Of a stretch of DNA of 64,000 bases, positions 15,643 to 23,749 are shown in pieces. Source of the stretch: Streptomyces sp. NBC_00234 (GTDB lineage Bacteria; Actinomycetota; Actinomycetes; Streptomycetales; Streptomycetaceae); contig NZ_CP108101.1 of assembly GCF_036195325.1 (NCBI RefSeq), positions 4,216,001 to 4,280,000 of the forward strand. The letters run 5' to 3'. Each line of letters starts with the position of its first letter. The first letter of the stretch is position 1. A model generated the notes under the pieces. That model was not told the origin of the DNA, did not search any database, and saw only the letters and a list, made by a program, of their open reading frames with translations. A program made the position numbers and the translations under genes.

Positions 15643-15734
15643 CTACGGATCTCAGAAGGTTGCGGGTTCGAATCCCGCCGAGTGCACAGCAGGCCGAAGG
15701 CCCTCAGGGGAAATCCTGAGGGCCTTTCGCGTTG
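15643..15734 (+). repeat. attachment-site repeat, right copy (tRNA-Arg 3' half)
   Basis: About 92 bp repeating 14407-14496, including the T arm, the tRNA 3' end and the terminator. The T stem is GCGGG/CCCGC instead of GCAGG/CCTGC, a compensated pair of changes. No 5' half of the tRNA precedes it, so it is not a functional tRNA. It is the attR-like boundary. Confidence 0.85.
15697..15727 (+). terminator. duplicated tRNA terminator within the right repeat
   Basis: AAGGCCCTCAGG (15697-15708) pairs with CCTGAGGGCCTT after a GGAAAT loop. It now lies at the 3' end of the convergent TPR gene and downstream of the island gene, and may terminate both. Confidence 0.7.
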
Positions 15735-15757
15735 GTGCGGTGCGGCAGGCTGCCTGT

Positions 15758-16741
15758 TCAGTTCTTGCGGAGGCGGAGAGTCTCGGTGACGAGGGTCGGG
15801 GGCAGCCCCGGCCCGGCGCACGCGTAGTCGATCAGCAGGTTCCGGTAGGAGGCGTTCGCGAGCTGTGGCGCCAGGGCGATCAGGGCCCGCAGGTCGTCGG
15901 GCGAGCCGGACAGGCGTGTGCGGTACGCGGTAGCCGCCGCGCGCAGGGCGACTTCGTGCGGTTCGTGGTGCAGGCCCTGTTCGGCGAGGTCCACGGCGGC
16001 GGCGAAATCACCCTGCTCGGCCCGTACGTCGGCAAGGTCCAGGTAGAGGGACCAGTTGTCGGGCTCCAGCGTCAGGGCGTCTTCGAAGGCTGCCGCGGCC
16101 CGGTCCAGGTCGCCCATCACGCGCCAGGTGGCCGCTCGTGCGACCGCGGTCCACATGACCCGCTCGTCGGCGTCGGCGCGGTCGCACAGGGCGAAGGACA
16201 GGTCGTAGTGGCCGCAGGCCCGGGGCAGCCGTGCCATGGCGGCCAGCGACTCCGGCACGGGGCTCCGTTGGGACACCATGTCGATGGCATGGAACCAGGC
16301 CGCGAATCGCTCACGCATCTCGTCGGTGTCCAGGTCGTGGCCGTAGTCCAGGGTCCGCAGACACGCCTCGGCCAGCGCCTCGGCACTCACCGCGGCGAGG
16401 AAGCGGGGATCGCCGAACCACGGGGCATCGCCCCACGCCACGTCGGGCCGCGCCCCCGTGACCGAACCGAGGGTCATCGCCGCGTCATCCATGTCCCCCT
16501 TGAGGAACAGGAAGTGCGCCTGCGCAGGCAGGGCGCTCAGGGAACTGTCTCTTTCGAGACCCGCCTCCAGCTCCGGGCGCCGGTCCCGCCACAGCTCGGC
16601 GAGGGCCGCATAGGGCTCCGGGGACGCCGGTGCGGAGGCTATCGCCCCCACCAGGAGTTCCACGGCGATGAGCGGATTTCCGCCGCAGTGCGCCATCACT
16701 CCGGCGAGACCGACGCCCGCCGCCACTGACTGATTCGACAT
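15758..16741 (-). CDS. TPR-repeat protein
   Basis: 327 residues from an ATG at 16741. The sequence is almost all helical with TPR-like units: AATWRVMGDLDRAAAAFEDALTLEPDNWSLYLDLADVRAEQGDFAAAVDLAEQGL is the clearest pair (about 212-265), shown here only as a description of the repeat pattern A-x-x-x-G-D-x-x-x-A-x-x-x-x. The N-terminal part has the same periodicity but weaker matches. No catalytic motif or signal peptide. It is divergent from the PadR gene with about 120 bp between starts. Likely a protein-interaction scaffold; partner unknown. Its 3' end abuts the right attachment repeat. Confidence 0.82.
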   Translation of the reverse strand: MSNQSVAAGVGLAGVMAHCGGNPLIAVELLVGAIASAPASPEPYAALAELWRDRRPELEAGLERDSSLSALPAQAHFLFLKGDMDDAAMTLGSVTGARPDVAWGDAPWFGDPRFLAAVSAEALAEACLRTLDYGHDLDTDEMRERFAAWFHAIDMVSQRSPVPESLAAMARLPRACGHYDLSFALCDRADADERVMWTAVARAATWRVMGDLDRAAAAFEDALTLEPDNWSLYLDLADVRAEQGDFAAAVDLAEQGLHHEPHEVALRAAATAYRTRLSGSPDDLRALIALAPQLANASYRNLLIDYACAGPGLPPTLVTETLRLRKN

Positions 16742-16864
16742 CGGCAGAGCGTATCCGTGGCCAAAGGCTTCCCGGTCCCTTCCACTTGCGCGGCGGCACG
16801 GCCCGGTGAGGACCCGGAGGGCCCCTCTTCCCATCCTCTTGCCCCACCAGGTATCTTGCATCGC

Positions 16865-17239
16865 ATGGAACCAGGTGATTCGACCAAGCAGGCCCGGGCA
16901 GCCGCCCAACTGCGCAAGGGCGTCCTGGAGTACTGCGTGCTCGCCCTGATGCGGGACCGCCCCCGCTACGGCGTGGAACTCCTCCACGCCCTGAAGGACT
17001 CCGGCGCCCTGGCCACCAGTCAGGGCACGGTCTACCCGTTGCTCTCCCGGCTGCGTCGCGACGACCTGGTCACCACCACCTGGCAGGAGTCCGCCTCCGG
17101 ACCACCCCGCCGCTACTACGCGCTCACCGACAGCGGCCGGGCCGCGCTCGACGAGTTCACCCGCGTCTGGCCCGGCTTCCGTGACGCCGTCGACGCCTTC
17201 CTGACCACGCCGCACCCTTCCACCGGAGACCCCGCATGA
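16865..17239 (+). CDS. PadR-family transcriptional regulator
   Basis: 124 residues. The winged helix is clear: KGVLEYCVLALMRDRPRYG (about 19-37), GTVYPLLSRLRRDDLV recognition helix and wing (about 53-70), and RRYYALTDSGRAALDEF (about 82-98). PadR proteins are repressors that often bind planar small molecules. It overlaps the next gene by ATGA, giving the common PadR-HAAS membrane-protein pair. The promoter region contains GTATCTTGCATCGC just upstream of the ATG, a likely autoregulatory half-site with the TATCTTGCAT core seen ahead of such genes. Confidence 0.9.
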   Translation: MEPGDSTKQARAAAQLRKGVLEYCVLALMRDRPRYGVELLHALKDSGALATSQGTVYPLLSRLRRDDLVTTTWQESASGPPRRYYALTDSGRAALDEFTRVWPGFRDAVDAFLTTPHPSTGDPA

Positions 17240-17832
17240 AGACCTCTGCCGATCCCGTACGCGACTATCTCTCCGCCGTCGAGCGCGAGGCATCCGCGCT
17301 TCCCGCCGACCGGCGCCAGGAACTCCTCGCCGACCTCGCCGAACACATCGAGGTGACGCGCGCCGAACGCCCCGATGCCGCGATCGGCGAGGTCCTGGCG
17401 GAGCTGGGTGACCCCCGCATGATCGCGGCGACGGCGCTGGCCGAGGCGGGGCACGTGGCCACCGGGGCATCGGCCCGGGACGGTGCCGGCGCGCCCGCCC
17501 GGCGTGGCAAGGTGCACCCCCTGGTCCCGCTCCTGATGCTCACCCTCTCGCTGCCCTTCATGATGGTCTTCCCCGACCTCCCCGGGCCGCAGATCGGCGT
17601 CCTGTTCCGCGTCGTCGGCGCGATACTCCTCTGCACCTCGGTGCACTGGGCCGCCGTTCAGAAGACCACCGGCGTGCTGCTTGCCGCCGTCCTGCCGAGT
17701 GCTGTCATCGCCACCTGGAACCTGTCCAGCGGAGGCCCGGCGGGTGACACTCCGGCCCTTCTGGCCAACCTGGCGATGCTCGCTCTGCTCGTCGGCACGG
17801 CGGCATGGCTCTGGCGGGTCCGTCGCGTCTGA
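17236..17832 (+). CDS. HAAS/DUF1700-type membrane protein paired with PadR
   Basis: 198 residues. The N-terminal helical HAAS-like domain (about 1-80) has the sequence pattern DYLSAVEREASALPADRRQEL followed by an E-H-I-E helix and LAELGDPRMIAATAL. Four hydrophobic segments follow (about 97-115, 120-140, 142-163, 175-193), ending in WRVRRV. In such pairs the PadR regulator controls the membrane protein operon. Role unknown; a membrane signal or transport accessory is a guess. Confidence 0.85.
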   Translation: MKTSADPVRDYLSAVEREASALPADRRQELLADLAEHIEVTRAERPDAAIGEVLAELGDPRMIAATALAEAGHVATGASARDGAGAPARRGKVHPLVPLLMLTLSLPFMMVFPDLPGPQIGVLFRVVGAILLCTSVHWAAVQKTTGVLLAAVLPSAVIATWNLSSGGPAGDTPALLANLAMLALLVGTAAWLWRVRRV

Positions 17833-17935
17833 GGCGCGTTGGACCGGGCTGGGGGACAACTGCTGAGGATCCACGACCTGTTGGCCTCGCGGTCCGCCGC
17901 GTGTGCGCGGCAGCGGATTTGGGACCATGCCTGCC

Positions 17936-18289
17936 ATGGACGAAGCGTTGAGGACCCTGGAGCACGAGTTCCGCAGCGAGCCGGGCAGTTTCCTGATGCA
18001 GCTGCGAGGTGACCTCCGCTGGGACCGCGACGCCTTTTCGCGGCTCGAGCGCTCCCTGCGTGAGGTCTGTGAGCGCACGCAGGCCGCCGAGGACCTTCCC
18101 CGGTGGCTTGCCGAGGGGTACTACCAGGTGGCGACCGAGGTGCCTGACTGGACGAGCCATCCCGACTTTCCCCGGCCGGAGCCCGGTGAGTACTACGCCG
18201 CGTGCATCGAACGGTTGTCGGACCTTGCCGACTGGTTCTTCCGTGGGTGGCACGCCTACATCGAGCCGCACACCTGGCCGGAGTTGTAG
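17936..18289 (+). CDS. conserved hypothetical protein
   Basis: 117 residues starting MDEALRTLEHEF; an in-frame ATG nine bases upstream is possible, and no strong ribosome-binding site separates them. The protein is acidic and helical, rich in Trp and aromatic residues (DLRWDRDAF, VPDWTSHPDFPRPEPGEYY, LADWFFRGWHAYIEP). No signal peptide, membrane segment or known motif. Codon use matches the genome, so it is probably a real gene. Function unknown. Confidence 0.72.
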   Translation: MDEALRTLEHEFRSEPGSFLMQLRGDLRWDRDAFSRLERSLREVCERTQAAEDLPRWLAEGYYQVATEVPDWTSHPDFPRPEPGEYYAACIERLSDLADWFFRGWHAYIEPHTWPEL

Positions 18290-18334
18290 GCACGAAGCCC
18301 GCCCTGCCGAGCGCGGGGTCGCGATAATGCGCTG

Positions 18335-18604
18335 ATGGCGGGGAAGCGGAAGCGGCGGGAGCAGGAGCGGGAGCGGGGGCGGCGGGATGCCGTTCGGTTC
18401 GGGCCCGGGGCGGGGCGGTGGGACGTGCTCCTGGAGACCCGGGATCAGGCGGAACTGCGCGCCCACATGCAGCGCCTGCGGGCCGAGCGGCAGATCGACC
18501 GGTCGGCCGTCCGGGTGGACACGCTGTGCGGGCGGCTGGAGCGGCCGACGACCTATCGGCTGAGCCTGTTCGTCCCGGCGGATGTGCCGCCGGGACGTCA
18601 GTGA
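18335..18604 (+). CDS. small basic hypothetical protein
   Basis: 89 residues: a strongly basic N-terminus (AGKRKRREQERERGRR) and a compact region WDVLLETRDQAELRAHMQRL followed by VDTLCGRLERPTTYRLSLFVP. The ATG at 18335 has no strong ribosome-binding site. It overlaps the convergent HxlR gene by seven bases. Possibly cytosolic and nucleic-acid-associated because of the basic head; this is a guess. Confidence 0.58.
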   Translation: MAGKRKRREQERERGRRDAVRFGPGAGRWDVLLETRDQAELRAHMQRLRAERQIDRSAVRVDTLCGRLERPTTYRLSLFVPADVPPGRQ

Positions 18605-18984
18605 TCGGTGGCGTCGTAGGTCAGGCGGGCCTGTTCGACCTTGGGCAGGTTGGTGGTCGCCCAGGTGGCCAGGGTGGCGAACAGGGGGGCCAGACTGCGG
18701 CCCAGTTCGGTGATCTCGTATTCCACCCGGGGCGGGACCTCGGGGTAGTACGTGCGCTCCACGAGGCCGTCGCGTTCCAGCTGGCGCAGGCGCTGGGTCA
18801 GCACCTTGGGGGTGATCGTGCCGATGCGGCGTTCCAGCTCGACGAAGCGCTGGCGGCCGTACTCGTTCAGGTTCAGGAGGATCGGTGTGGTCCAGCGGCT
18901 GAACACGATGTCGATGACGGGTCCCACGGGGCAGCTGAGGGGGCGTACCGCCGCGGGTGAAGGCTGCGCCTCGTCCACGGTCAT
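18598..18984 (-). CDS. HxlR-family transcriptional regulator
   Basis: 128 residues. The family hallmarks are present: an N-terminal Cys (LSCPVGPVIDIVFSRWTTPILLNL, Cys near 18), the recognition region ITPKVLTQRLRQLERDGLVER (about 57-77), and the wing YYPEVPPRVEYEITELGRSL. HxlR proteins are small winged-helix dimers, often sensing reactive electrophiles or redox state through the N-terminal Cys. The ATG overlaps the stop of the GNAT gene (ATGA), so both are co-transcribed. Confidence 0.92.
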   Translation of the reverse strand: MTVDEAQPSPAAVRPLSCPVGPVIDIVFSRWTTPILLNLNEYGRQRFVELERRIGTITPKVLTQRLRQLERDGLVERTYYPEVPPRVEYEITELGRSLAPLFATLATWATTNLPKVEQARLTYDATDH

Positions 18985-19433
18985 GCGTCGTCTCCTTCGT
19001 GTCGCAGGGTGACCCAGTGGATGCTCTCGCCGTCCAGCAGGTAGCGCTCGAACTCGACGAACCCGTGCTTCCGCGCGAAGCGCAGACCGTCCGTGTTGGA
19101 GGCCAGGACGACCGTCTCGAAGGTTTGGGCGCCGAGGGTCCGTGCCTGGGCCAGACCTCGTGCGTACAGCTCCGCGCCGTATCCCCGGCCGCGGTGGGAG
19201 GCGAGTACGCGGGCGATCACCGTGGCCGTGGAGGAGTCGCTCTCCGGCGGGCGGACCGTCGTGCAGCCCACGAGGACGTCGTCGAGGTAGGCGACCTCCA
19301 GGTGGTTGCGCCGGACGCGCTCGCGGACGTCGTCGAGCGAGAGGAAGTGGGTCGGGACGGTCACGTTGTGGACGTGCTGCCAGTCCGTGAGCATGGCGTC
19401 GCCGACAGGCTGTTCGATACGGAGACCGGTCAT
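18981..19433 (-). CDS. GNAT-family N-acetyltransferase
   Basis: 150 residues. The acetyl-CoA-binding motif A appears as VLASHRGRGYGAELYARGL (about 80-98, the R-G-x-G-Y/x-G/A signature), preceded by a beta strand ATVIARV and followed by motif B FETVVLASNTDGLRFARKHGFVEFERY. The start is the ATG at 19433. It is co-transcribed with the HxlR regulator downstream, suggesting a joint response, but the acceptor substrate cannot be deduced. Confidence 0.88.
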   Translation of the reverse strand: MTGLRIEQPVGDAMLTDWQHVHNVTVPTHFLSLDDVRERVRRNHLEVAYLDDVLVGCTTVRPPESDSSTATVIARVLASHRGRGYGAELYARGLAQARTLGAQTFETVVLASNTDGLRFARKHGFVEFERYLLDGESIHWVTLRHEGDDA

Positions 19434-19504
19434 CGCACCAGGATGCACCACCCGCGGCGCCCTTACCGTGGGTGCTCCGAAGTCGATCCGTGGAGTGCGG
19501 GGGG

Positions 19505-20392
19505 ATGCGTGTGGGATGGCGGTGCACCGGTCTGCGGTGGCCCGACGAAGGGCCCGAGCTGGGGTGGCGCAGGGGCGGGGCTGCGGATGTCCGGCGGGTG
19601 AGTGTCCTCTCGTACGGGAAGGAGCTCGGTTTCCGGGCCCTCGGGGAGCGGACCTGCGTCGGGGCGCGGGGCAACGTGTGTCCGGTGGCTGCCGTGGTGC
19701 CGGCGCGCAGTACGGGGGCACGCTGTCCGGAGTGCGCGCGGCTGGACCGGGCGCATTCGGTGGCGGCCGACACGATCGCCGACGACCCCCGCACGTACCG
19801 CGTCTACCTCGCCTGGTTCGGGCCCGGGATGGTCAAGGTCGGGATCACCGCCGAGGAGCGGGGTGCGGCGCGGCTGCGGGAGCAGGGGGCCGTGGTGTTC
19901 AGCTGGCTGGGGCGCGGGCCGTTGATGGCCGCCCGGCGCACGGAGGAAGTGCTGCGGGCCGCGCTCGGGGTGCCGGACCGGATTCCGTACGCCAGGAAGC
20001 GGGCGGTGCGGGGGATGCTGCCGGGAGTCGGGGAGCGGGCCGCCGAGGTGGCCGAGTCGTACGGGCGGGCCGCGGCGCTCGAAGGGGGCGGGTGGCCGGA
20101 CTCCTTGGAGCGCCTGCCGTTCGAGGCCGTCGACCACGGGGAGCTGTTCGGGCTCGGCGGGACGGAGGTGGCACGGGCGGTGACGGGGCTGGTCGACGGG
20201 GGTGTGGTGGCTGGGCGGCTGGTGGCGGCGGCGGGGCCCGATCTGCATCTGGAGACCGGTGCGGGCGGTGTCGTGGTGCTGGACACCCGGCTGGTCACCG
20301 GGTGGGATCTCACGGGGGCCGACGCGCGGGCGGGGGTCGGGGTGCCCGTCGTCGATATCGGGGGCGGCGGGGTGCAGGACGGGCTGTTCTGA
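19505..20392 (+). CDS. DUF2797 protein
   Basis: 295 residues from the ATG at 19505, which sits behind a G-run. Two Cys pairs (CVGARGNVC near 58-66 and the later CPEC) suggest a zinc-binding site. They are followed by YLAWFGPGMVKVGITAEER (about 100-118), which resembles the GIY-YIG-like/T5orf172 style segment seen in DUF2797. The C-terminal third is Gly/Val-rich. The family has no established function. It is followed after about 40 bp by the amidohydrolase gene on the same strand. Confidence 0.75.
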   Translation: MRVGWRCTGLRWPDEGPELGWRRGGAADVRRVSVLSYGKELGFRALGERTCVGARGNVCPVAAVVPARSTGARCPECARLDRAHSVAADTIADDPRTYRVYLAWFGPGMVKVGITAEERGAARLREQGAVVFSWLGRGPLMAARRTEEVLRAALGVPDRIPYARKRAVRGMLPGVGERAAEVAESYGRAAALEGGGWPDSLERLPFEAVDHGELFGLGGTEVARAVTGLVDGGVVAGRLVAAAGPDLHLETGAGGVVVLDTRLVTGWDLTGADARAGVGVPVVDIGGGGVQDGLF

Positions 20393-20431
20393 GAGGGTCG
20401 GAACGCTGCGGGACGGGCTGGTGCGAGAGAG

Positions 20432-21331
20432 GTGGCGGACGTGGGCGGGGTTGCGGGCGTGACGGGTGACAGCGCGGATGTCGTGCGGTTCTGGGAGCGG
20501 CTCGGGCTTCCCGGGATCATCGACGTCCATACGCACTTCATGCCGGAGCAGGTGCTTCGCAAGGTGTGGGCGTACTTCGACTCGGTGGGGCCGCTGACCG
20601 GCATGGAGTGGCCGATCGCCTACCGGCACGACGAGGACGAACGGCTCGCCCTGCTGCGGTCGTTCGGGGTGCTCCGCTTCACCTCGATGATCTATCCGCA
20701 CCGGGCCGGTATGGCGGCCTGGCTGAACGGCTGGTCGGCCGAGTTCGCGGAGCGGGTGCCCGACTGTCTGCACACGGCGACCTTCTTCCCTGAGGAGGGC
20801 GTGGAGGGATACGTGCGCAAGGCCGTCGAGGCGGGCGCCCGGGTGTTCAAGTCGCACCTCCAGGTCGGCGCCTACGACGCGAACGACCCCCTGCTGGAGC
20901 CCGTGTGGGGACTGCTCGCGGAAGCCGGGATTCCGGTGGTGATCCACTGCGGGTCCGGTCCCGCGCCCGGTCTGTACACCGGGCCGGAACCGGTGGGCCG
21001 GCTGCTGGCACGGCATCCGCGGCTGCGGCTCGTGGTGGCGCACATGGGGATGCCGGAGTACGCGGACTTCCTGGCGCTGGCGGAGACGTACCCCGAGGTG
21101 CGGCTCGACACGACGATGGCGTTCACGGACTTCAGTGAGGAGTTCACCCCCTTCCCCGTCGGGGAACGGGGGCGGCTCGCGGATCTGGGGGACCGGATTC
21201 TGCTGGGCACGGACTTCCCGAACATCCCCTATCCGTACGTCCACCAACTGCACGCTCTGGAGCGCCTGGAGCTGGGCGACGCGTGGTTGCGGGCCGTGTG
21301 CCACGGGAACGCGGACGCCTTGTTCGGCTGA
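20432..21331 (+). CDS. amidohydrolase (amidohydrolase_2 family)
   Basis: 299 residues from a GTG at 20432 (in-frame GTG codons slightly downstream are alternatives). A TIM-barrel metal-dependent hydrolase: IDVHTHFMPEQ (about 29-39) supplies the H-x-H metal ligands, VVIHCGSG (about 168-175) and VVAHMGMPE (about 199-207) give further His ligands, and LLGTDFPN (about 263-270) carries the catalytic Asp. Members hydrolyse or decarboxylate cyclic amides and aromatic acids. The substrate is unknown. The next gene begins about 100 bp downstream and is separately controlled. Confidence 0.88.
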   Translation: MADVGGVAGVTGDSADVVRFWERLGLPGIIDVHTHFMPEQVLRKVWAYFDSVGPLTGMEWPIAYRHDEDERLALLRSFGVLRFTSMIYPHRAGMAAWLNGWSAEFAERVPDCLHTATFFPEEGVEGYVRKAVEAGARVFKSHLQVGAYDANDPLLEPVWGLLAEAGIPVVIHCGSGPAPGLYTGPEPVGRLLARHPRLRLVVAHMGMPEYADFLALAETYPEVRLDTTMAFTDFSEEFTPFPVGERGRLADLGDRILLGTDFPNIPYPYVHQLHALERLELGDAWLRAVCHGNADALFG

Positions 21332-21370
21332 GAAACGGGCGTACGGGCCGGGATCCCGTGACCCGTTCGT

Positions 21371-21411
21371 TTCTCAGGGAATTCACAGGAACGCGCAAGA
21401 GGTCTCTCAGG
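21371..21411 (+). promoter_or_regulatory. phased direct-repeat operator upstream of the response regulator
   Basis: TTCTCAGGGAA (21371-21381) is followed directly by TTCACAGGAAC (21382-21392), a tandem 11-mer repeat. A further TCTCAGG lies at 21405-21411, exactly three 11-bp periods from the first. Seven-base half-sites every 11 bp on one helix face are the binding pattern of OmpR/PhoP-type regulators, so this is a candidate autoregulatory site. Confidence 0.62.
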
Positions 21412-21432
21412 GGCACCTCGCAGGGTGGGGCC

Positions 21433-22176
21433 ATGACGACGACGACCTCGCCCCAGGGGCGTACCGAACTGCTCAGGCCGGACCGCAACCCGGTCCGCGT
21501 ACTCGTGGTGGACGACGAGGCTCCGCTCGCCGAGCTGCTCTCCATGGCCCTGCGGTACGAGGGCTGGGACGTGCGCAGCGCAGGGGACGGCGCAGCCGCC
21601 GTGCGCGCGGCGCGCGACTTCCGGCCCGACGCGGTGGTTCTCGACGTGATGCTGCCCGACATGGACGGGCTCGCCGTCCTCGGCAGGATGCGCCGGGAGC
21701 TCTCCGACGTGCCGGTGCTGTTCCTGACGGCGCGCGACTCGGTCGAGGACCGCATCGCCGGGCTCACCGCTGGGGGCGACGACTACGTCACCAAGCCGTT
21801 CAGCCTGGAGGAGGTCGTGGCACGGCTGCGCGGGCTGATCCGCCGGTCGGGCACGGCCGCCGCGGCGCGGAGCGATTCCACGCTCGTGGTCGGTGACCTG
21901 GTGCTCAACGAGGACAGTCACGAGGTCAGCCGGGGCGAGCAGTCGATCCATCTCACGGCGACGGAGTTCGAGCTGCTGCGCTTCCTGATGCGCAACCCGC
22001 GCCGGGTGCTGAGCAAGGCGCAGATCCTGGACCGGGTGTGGAACTACGACTTCGGGGGTCAGGCGAACGTCGTCGAGCTCTACATCTCGTACCTCCGCAA
22101 GAAGATCGACGCGGGGCGTTCCCCGATGATCCACACCCGCCGCGGGGCCGGGTATCTCATCAAGCCTGGTGAGTAG
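21433..22176 (+). CDS. OmpR-family response regulator
   Basis: 247 residues from an ATG at 21433. Receiver domain: acidic pair in VLVVDDEAPL (about 23-32), phospho-acceptor Asp near 71 in VVLDVMLPDMDG, Thr/Ala in FLTARD (about 97-102), and Lys near 121 in YVTKPF. The DNA-binding winged helix covers about 145-247, with LTATEFELLRFLMRNPRRVLSKAQIL, NVVELYISYLRKKID and TRRGAGYLI. The kinase gene overlaps its 3' end by eight bases. Direct repeats before this gene and before the downstream glycosyltransferase gene are probable targets. Confidence 0.95.
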   Translation: MTTTTSPQGRTELLRPDRNPVRVLVVDDEAPLAELLSMALRYEGWDVRSAGDGAAAVRAARDFRPDAVVLDVMLPDMDGLAVLGRMRRELSDVPVLFLTARDSVEDRIAGLTAGGDDYVTKPFSLEEVVARLRGLIRRSGTAAAARSDSTLVVGDLVLNEDSHEVSRGEQSIHLTATEFELLRFLMRNPRRVLSKAQILDRVWNYDFGGQANVVELYISYLRKKIDAGRSPMIHTRRGAGYLIKPGE

Positions 22177-23713
22177 GCGCGTGCGGGTGGCCGGCCGGGT
22201 ACGGAAGCCGTGGACCCTGCGGACCCGGCTCGTCGTGTCCGCCGTGTCGCTCATCGCGGTCGTGGCCGCCGTCATCGGCTCGGTGACCGCCATCGCGTTC
22301 CAGAGCTATATGTACGGCAAGCTGGACGACCAGCTGCACTCCATCGCCGTACGGGCCGAACGGCCGCCCGGTGCGCCCGCCCCCGCGGGGATCAAGGACA
22401 CCGGGCCGCTGGGCTTCGTCGGGATGGGCGGCCAGCCCTTCGGCACGGTCGGCGCCGTGGTCGACGAGGGCTCGGTCACCGAGTCGAAGGTGGTCGAGTA
22501 CCAGGGGCAGCGCGCGCAGGAGAACACGAGGACGCTGACCGGCGCCGAGTCTTTGGCGCTGGAGAGCGCCGGGGCCGAGGTGGGTTCCGGGGTGCACGAC
22601 GTCGATCTGCCGGGCCTCGGCAGCTACCGCGTGGAGGCCGTCGGTACGTCCGACGGGGGCACGCTTCTCGTCGGCATCCCCGCCGACGAGGTGCGCAGCG
22701 ATCTCACCGCCCTGATCCTCGTGGAGGTCTGCGTCACCGCGGCCGGACTCGTCGCCGCCGCCATCGCCGGCCCCGCCATGGTCGGCGTCGCCCTGCGCCC
22801 GCTGCGCCGGGTGGCCGCGACCGCGACCCGGGTCTCCGAACTCCCCCTGCACAGCGGTGAGGTGGACCTCGCCGAGCGGGTGCCGGACGCCGAGGCCGAT
22901 CCGCGCACCGAGGTCGGGCAGGTCGGCGCCGCCCTCAACCGGATGCTGGGGCACGTCGGTTCGGCGCTGGAGGTGCGTCAGGAGAGCGAGACGCGGGTCC
23001 GGCAGTTCGTCGCCGACGCCAGCCACGAACTGCGTACTCCCCTGGCCTCGATACGCGGCTACGCCGAACTGACCCGGCGCGGACGCGAGGACGCCGGCCC
23101 CGACACCCGGCACGCGCTGGGGCGGATCGAGTCGGAGGCGCAGCGGATGACCGGGATGGTGGAGGACCTGCTGCTCCTGGCCCGGCTCGACGCGGGGCGT
23201 CCGCTCTCGTACGAGAGCACCGATCTGTCGCCGCTCGTCGTCGACGCGGTGAGCGACGCGCGTGTCGCCCGGCGGGCCGGGGAGAGCGGTGCGCGGGAGG
23301 AGGAGCATCACTGGCGTCTTGAGCTGCCGGAGGTTCCCGCGTCCGTGCGGGCCGATCCGACCCGGCTCCATCAGGTGCTGATCAACCTCCTGGCGAACGC
23401 CCGCACCCACACCCCACCCGGGACCACGGTCACCGTGCGCGTCCGCTCGGCGGGCGCCGGCCACCCCTGGGTGACGCTCGAAGTGCAGGACGACGGGCCG
23501 GGCATCGCGGCGGAGCTGCTGCCGCACGTCTTCGAACGGTTCGCGCGGGGCGACGCCTCGCGCTCGCGCAACGCGGGCTCCACCGGTCTCGGGCTCGCCA
23601 TCGTGCAGGCCGTCGTCGCCGCGCACGACGGGCGGGTGGAGGTGCGGTCGGTGCCGGGGAACACGGTGTTCGCGGTCCGGCTCCCGGCCGATCCGGTGTA
23701 CGCGGGTAGGTAG
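22169..23713 (+). CDS. sensor histidine kinase
   Basis: 514 residues from a GTG overlapping the regulator gene. Two membrane segments (about 21-43 and 181-205) flank an extracytoplasmic domain of about 135 residues; a HAMP domain follows (about 206-270). The phospho-acceptor is His near 286 in DASHELRTPLASIRGYAEL. The ATPase has the N box HQVLINLLANARTH, the G1 box DDGPGIA, the F region FERFARGD and the G2 box GSTGLGLAIVQ. It should sense an envelope or extracellular cue and phosphorylate the adjacent regulator. The sensor domain has no recognised ligand motif. Confidence 0.95.
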   Translation: MSRRVRVAGRVRKPWTLRTRLVVSAVSLIAVVAAVIGSVTAIAFQSYMYGKLDDQLHSIAVRAERPPGAPAPAGIKDTGPLGFVGMGGQPFGTVGAVVDEGSVTESKVVEYQGQRAQENTRTLTGAESLALESAGAEVGSGVHDVDLPGLGSYRVEAVGTSDGGTLLVGIPADEVRSDLTALILVEVCVTAAGLVAAAIAGPAMVGVALRPLRRVAATATRVSELPLHSGEVDLAERVPDAEADPRTEVGQVGAALNRMLGHVGSALEVRQESETRVRQFVADASHELRTPLASIRGYAELTRRGREDAGPDTRHALGRIESEAQRMTGMVEDLLLLARLDAGRPLSYESTDLSPLVVDAVSDARVARRAGESGAREEEHHWRLELPEVPASVRADPTRLHQVLINLLANARTHTPPGTTVTVRVRSAGAGHPWVTLEVQDDGPGIAAELLPHVFERFARGDASRSRNAGSTGLGLAIVQAVVAAHDGRVEVRSVPGNTVFAVRLPADPVYAGR

Positions 23714-23715
23714 TA

Positions 23716-23745
23716 CGGCGGGTCCGGGGGAGTCCGGACCCGCCG
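23716..23745 (+). terminator. hairpin terminator after the sensor kinase gene
   Basis: A perfect 12-bp stem (23716-23727 with 23734-23745, sequence CGGCGGGTCCGG and its complement) with a six-base loop directly after the kinase stop. No T-run. It separates the two-component operon from the glycosyltransferase operon. Confidence 0.75.
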
Positions 23746-23749
23746 CGGC

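Larger units (their letters stand above)
14407..15734. mobile_element. remnant of a tRNA-Arg-integrated element
   Basis: A segment of about 1.3 kb bounded by direct repeats of the tRNA-Arg(ACG) 3' half plus terminator. Inside are a C-terminal fragment of a tyrosine-type integrase next to the left repeat and one intact gene for a secreted protein. This is what remains when a tRNA-targeting integrative element (pSAM2-like or a prophage) loses most of its body. The repeats and the integrase fragment are seen directly; element type and loss by deletion are inferred. Confidence 0.75.

Noticed and set aside
15643..15734. A second tRNA-Arg gene downstream of the island
   Set aside because: Only the 3' half is present; the acceptor 5' strand and D arm are missing, so it is an attachment-site copy.
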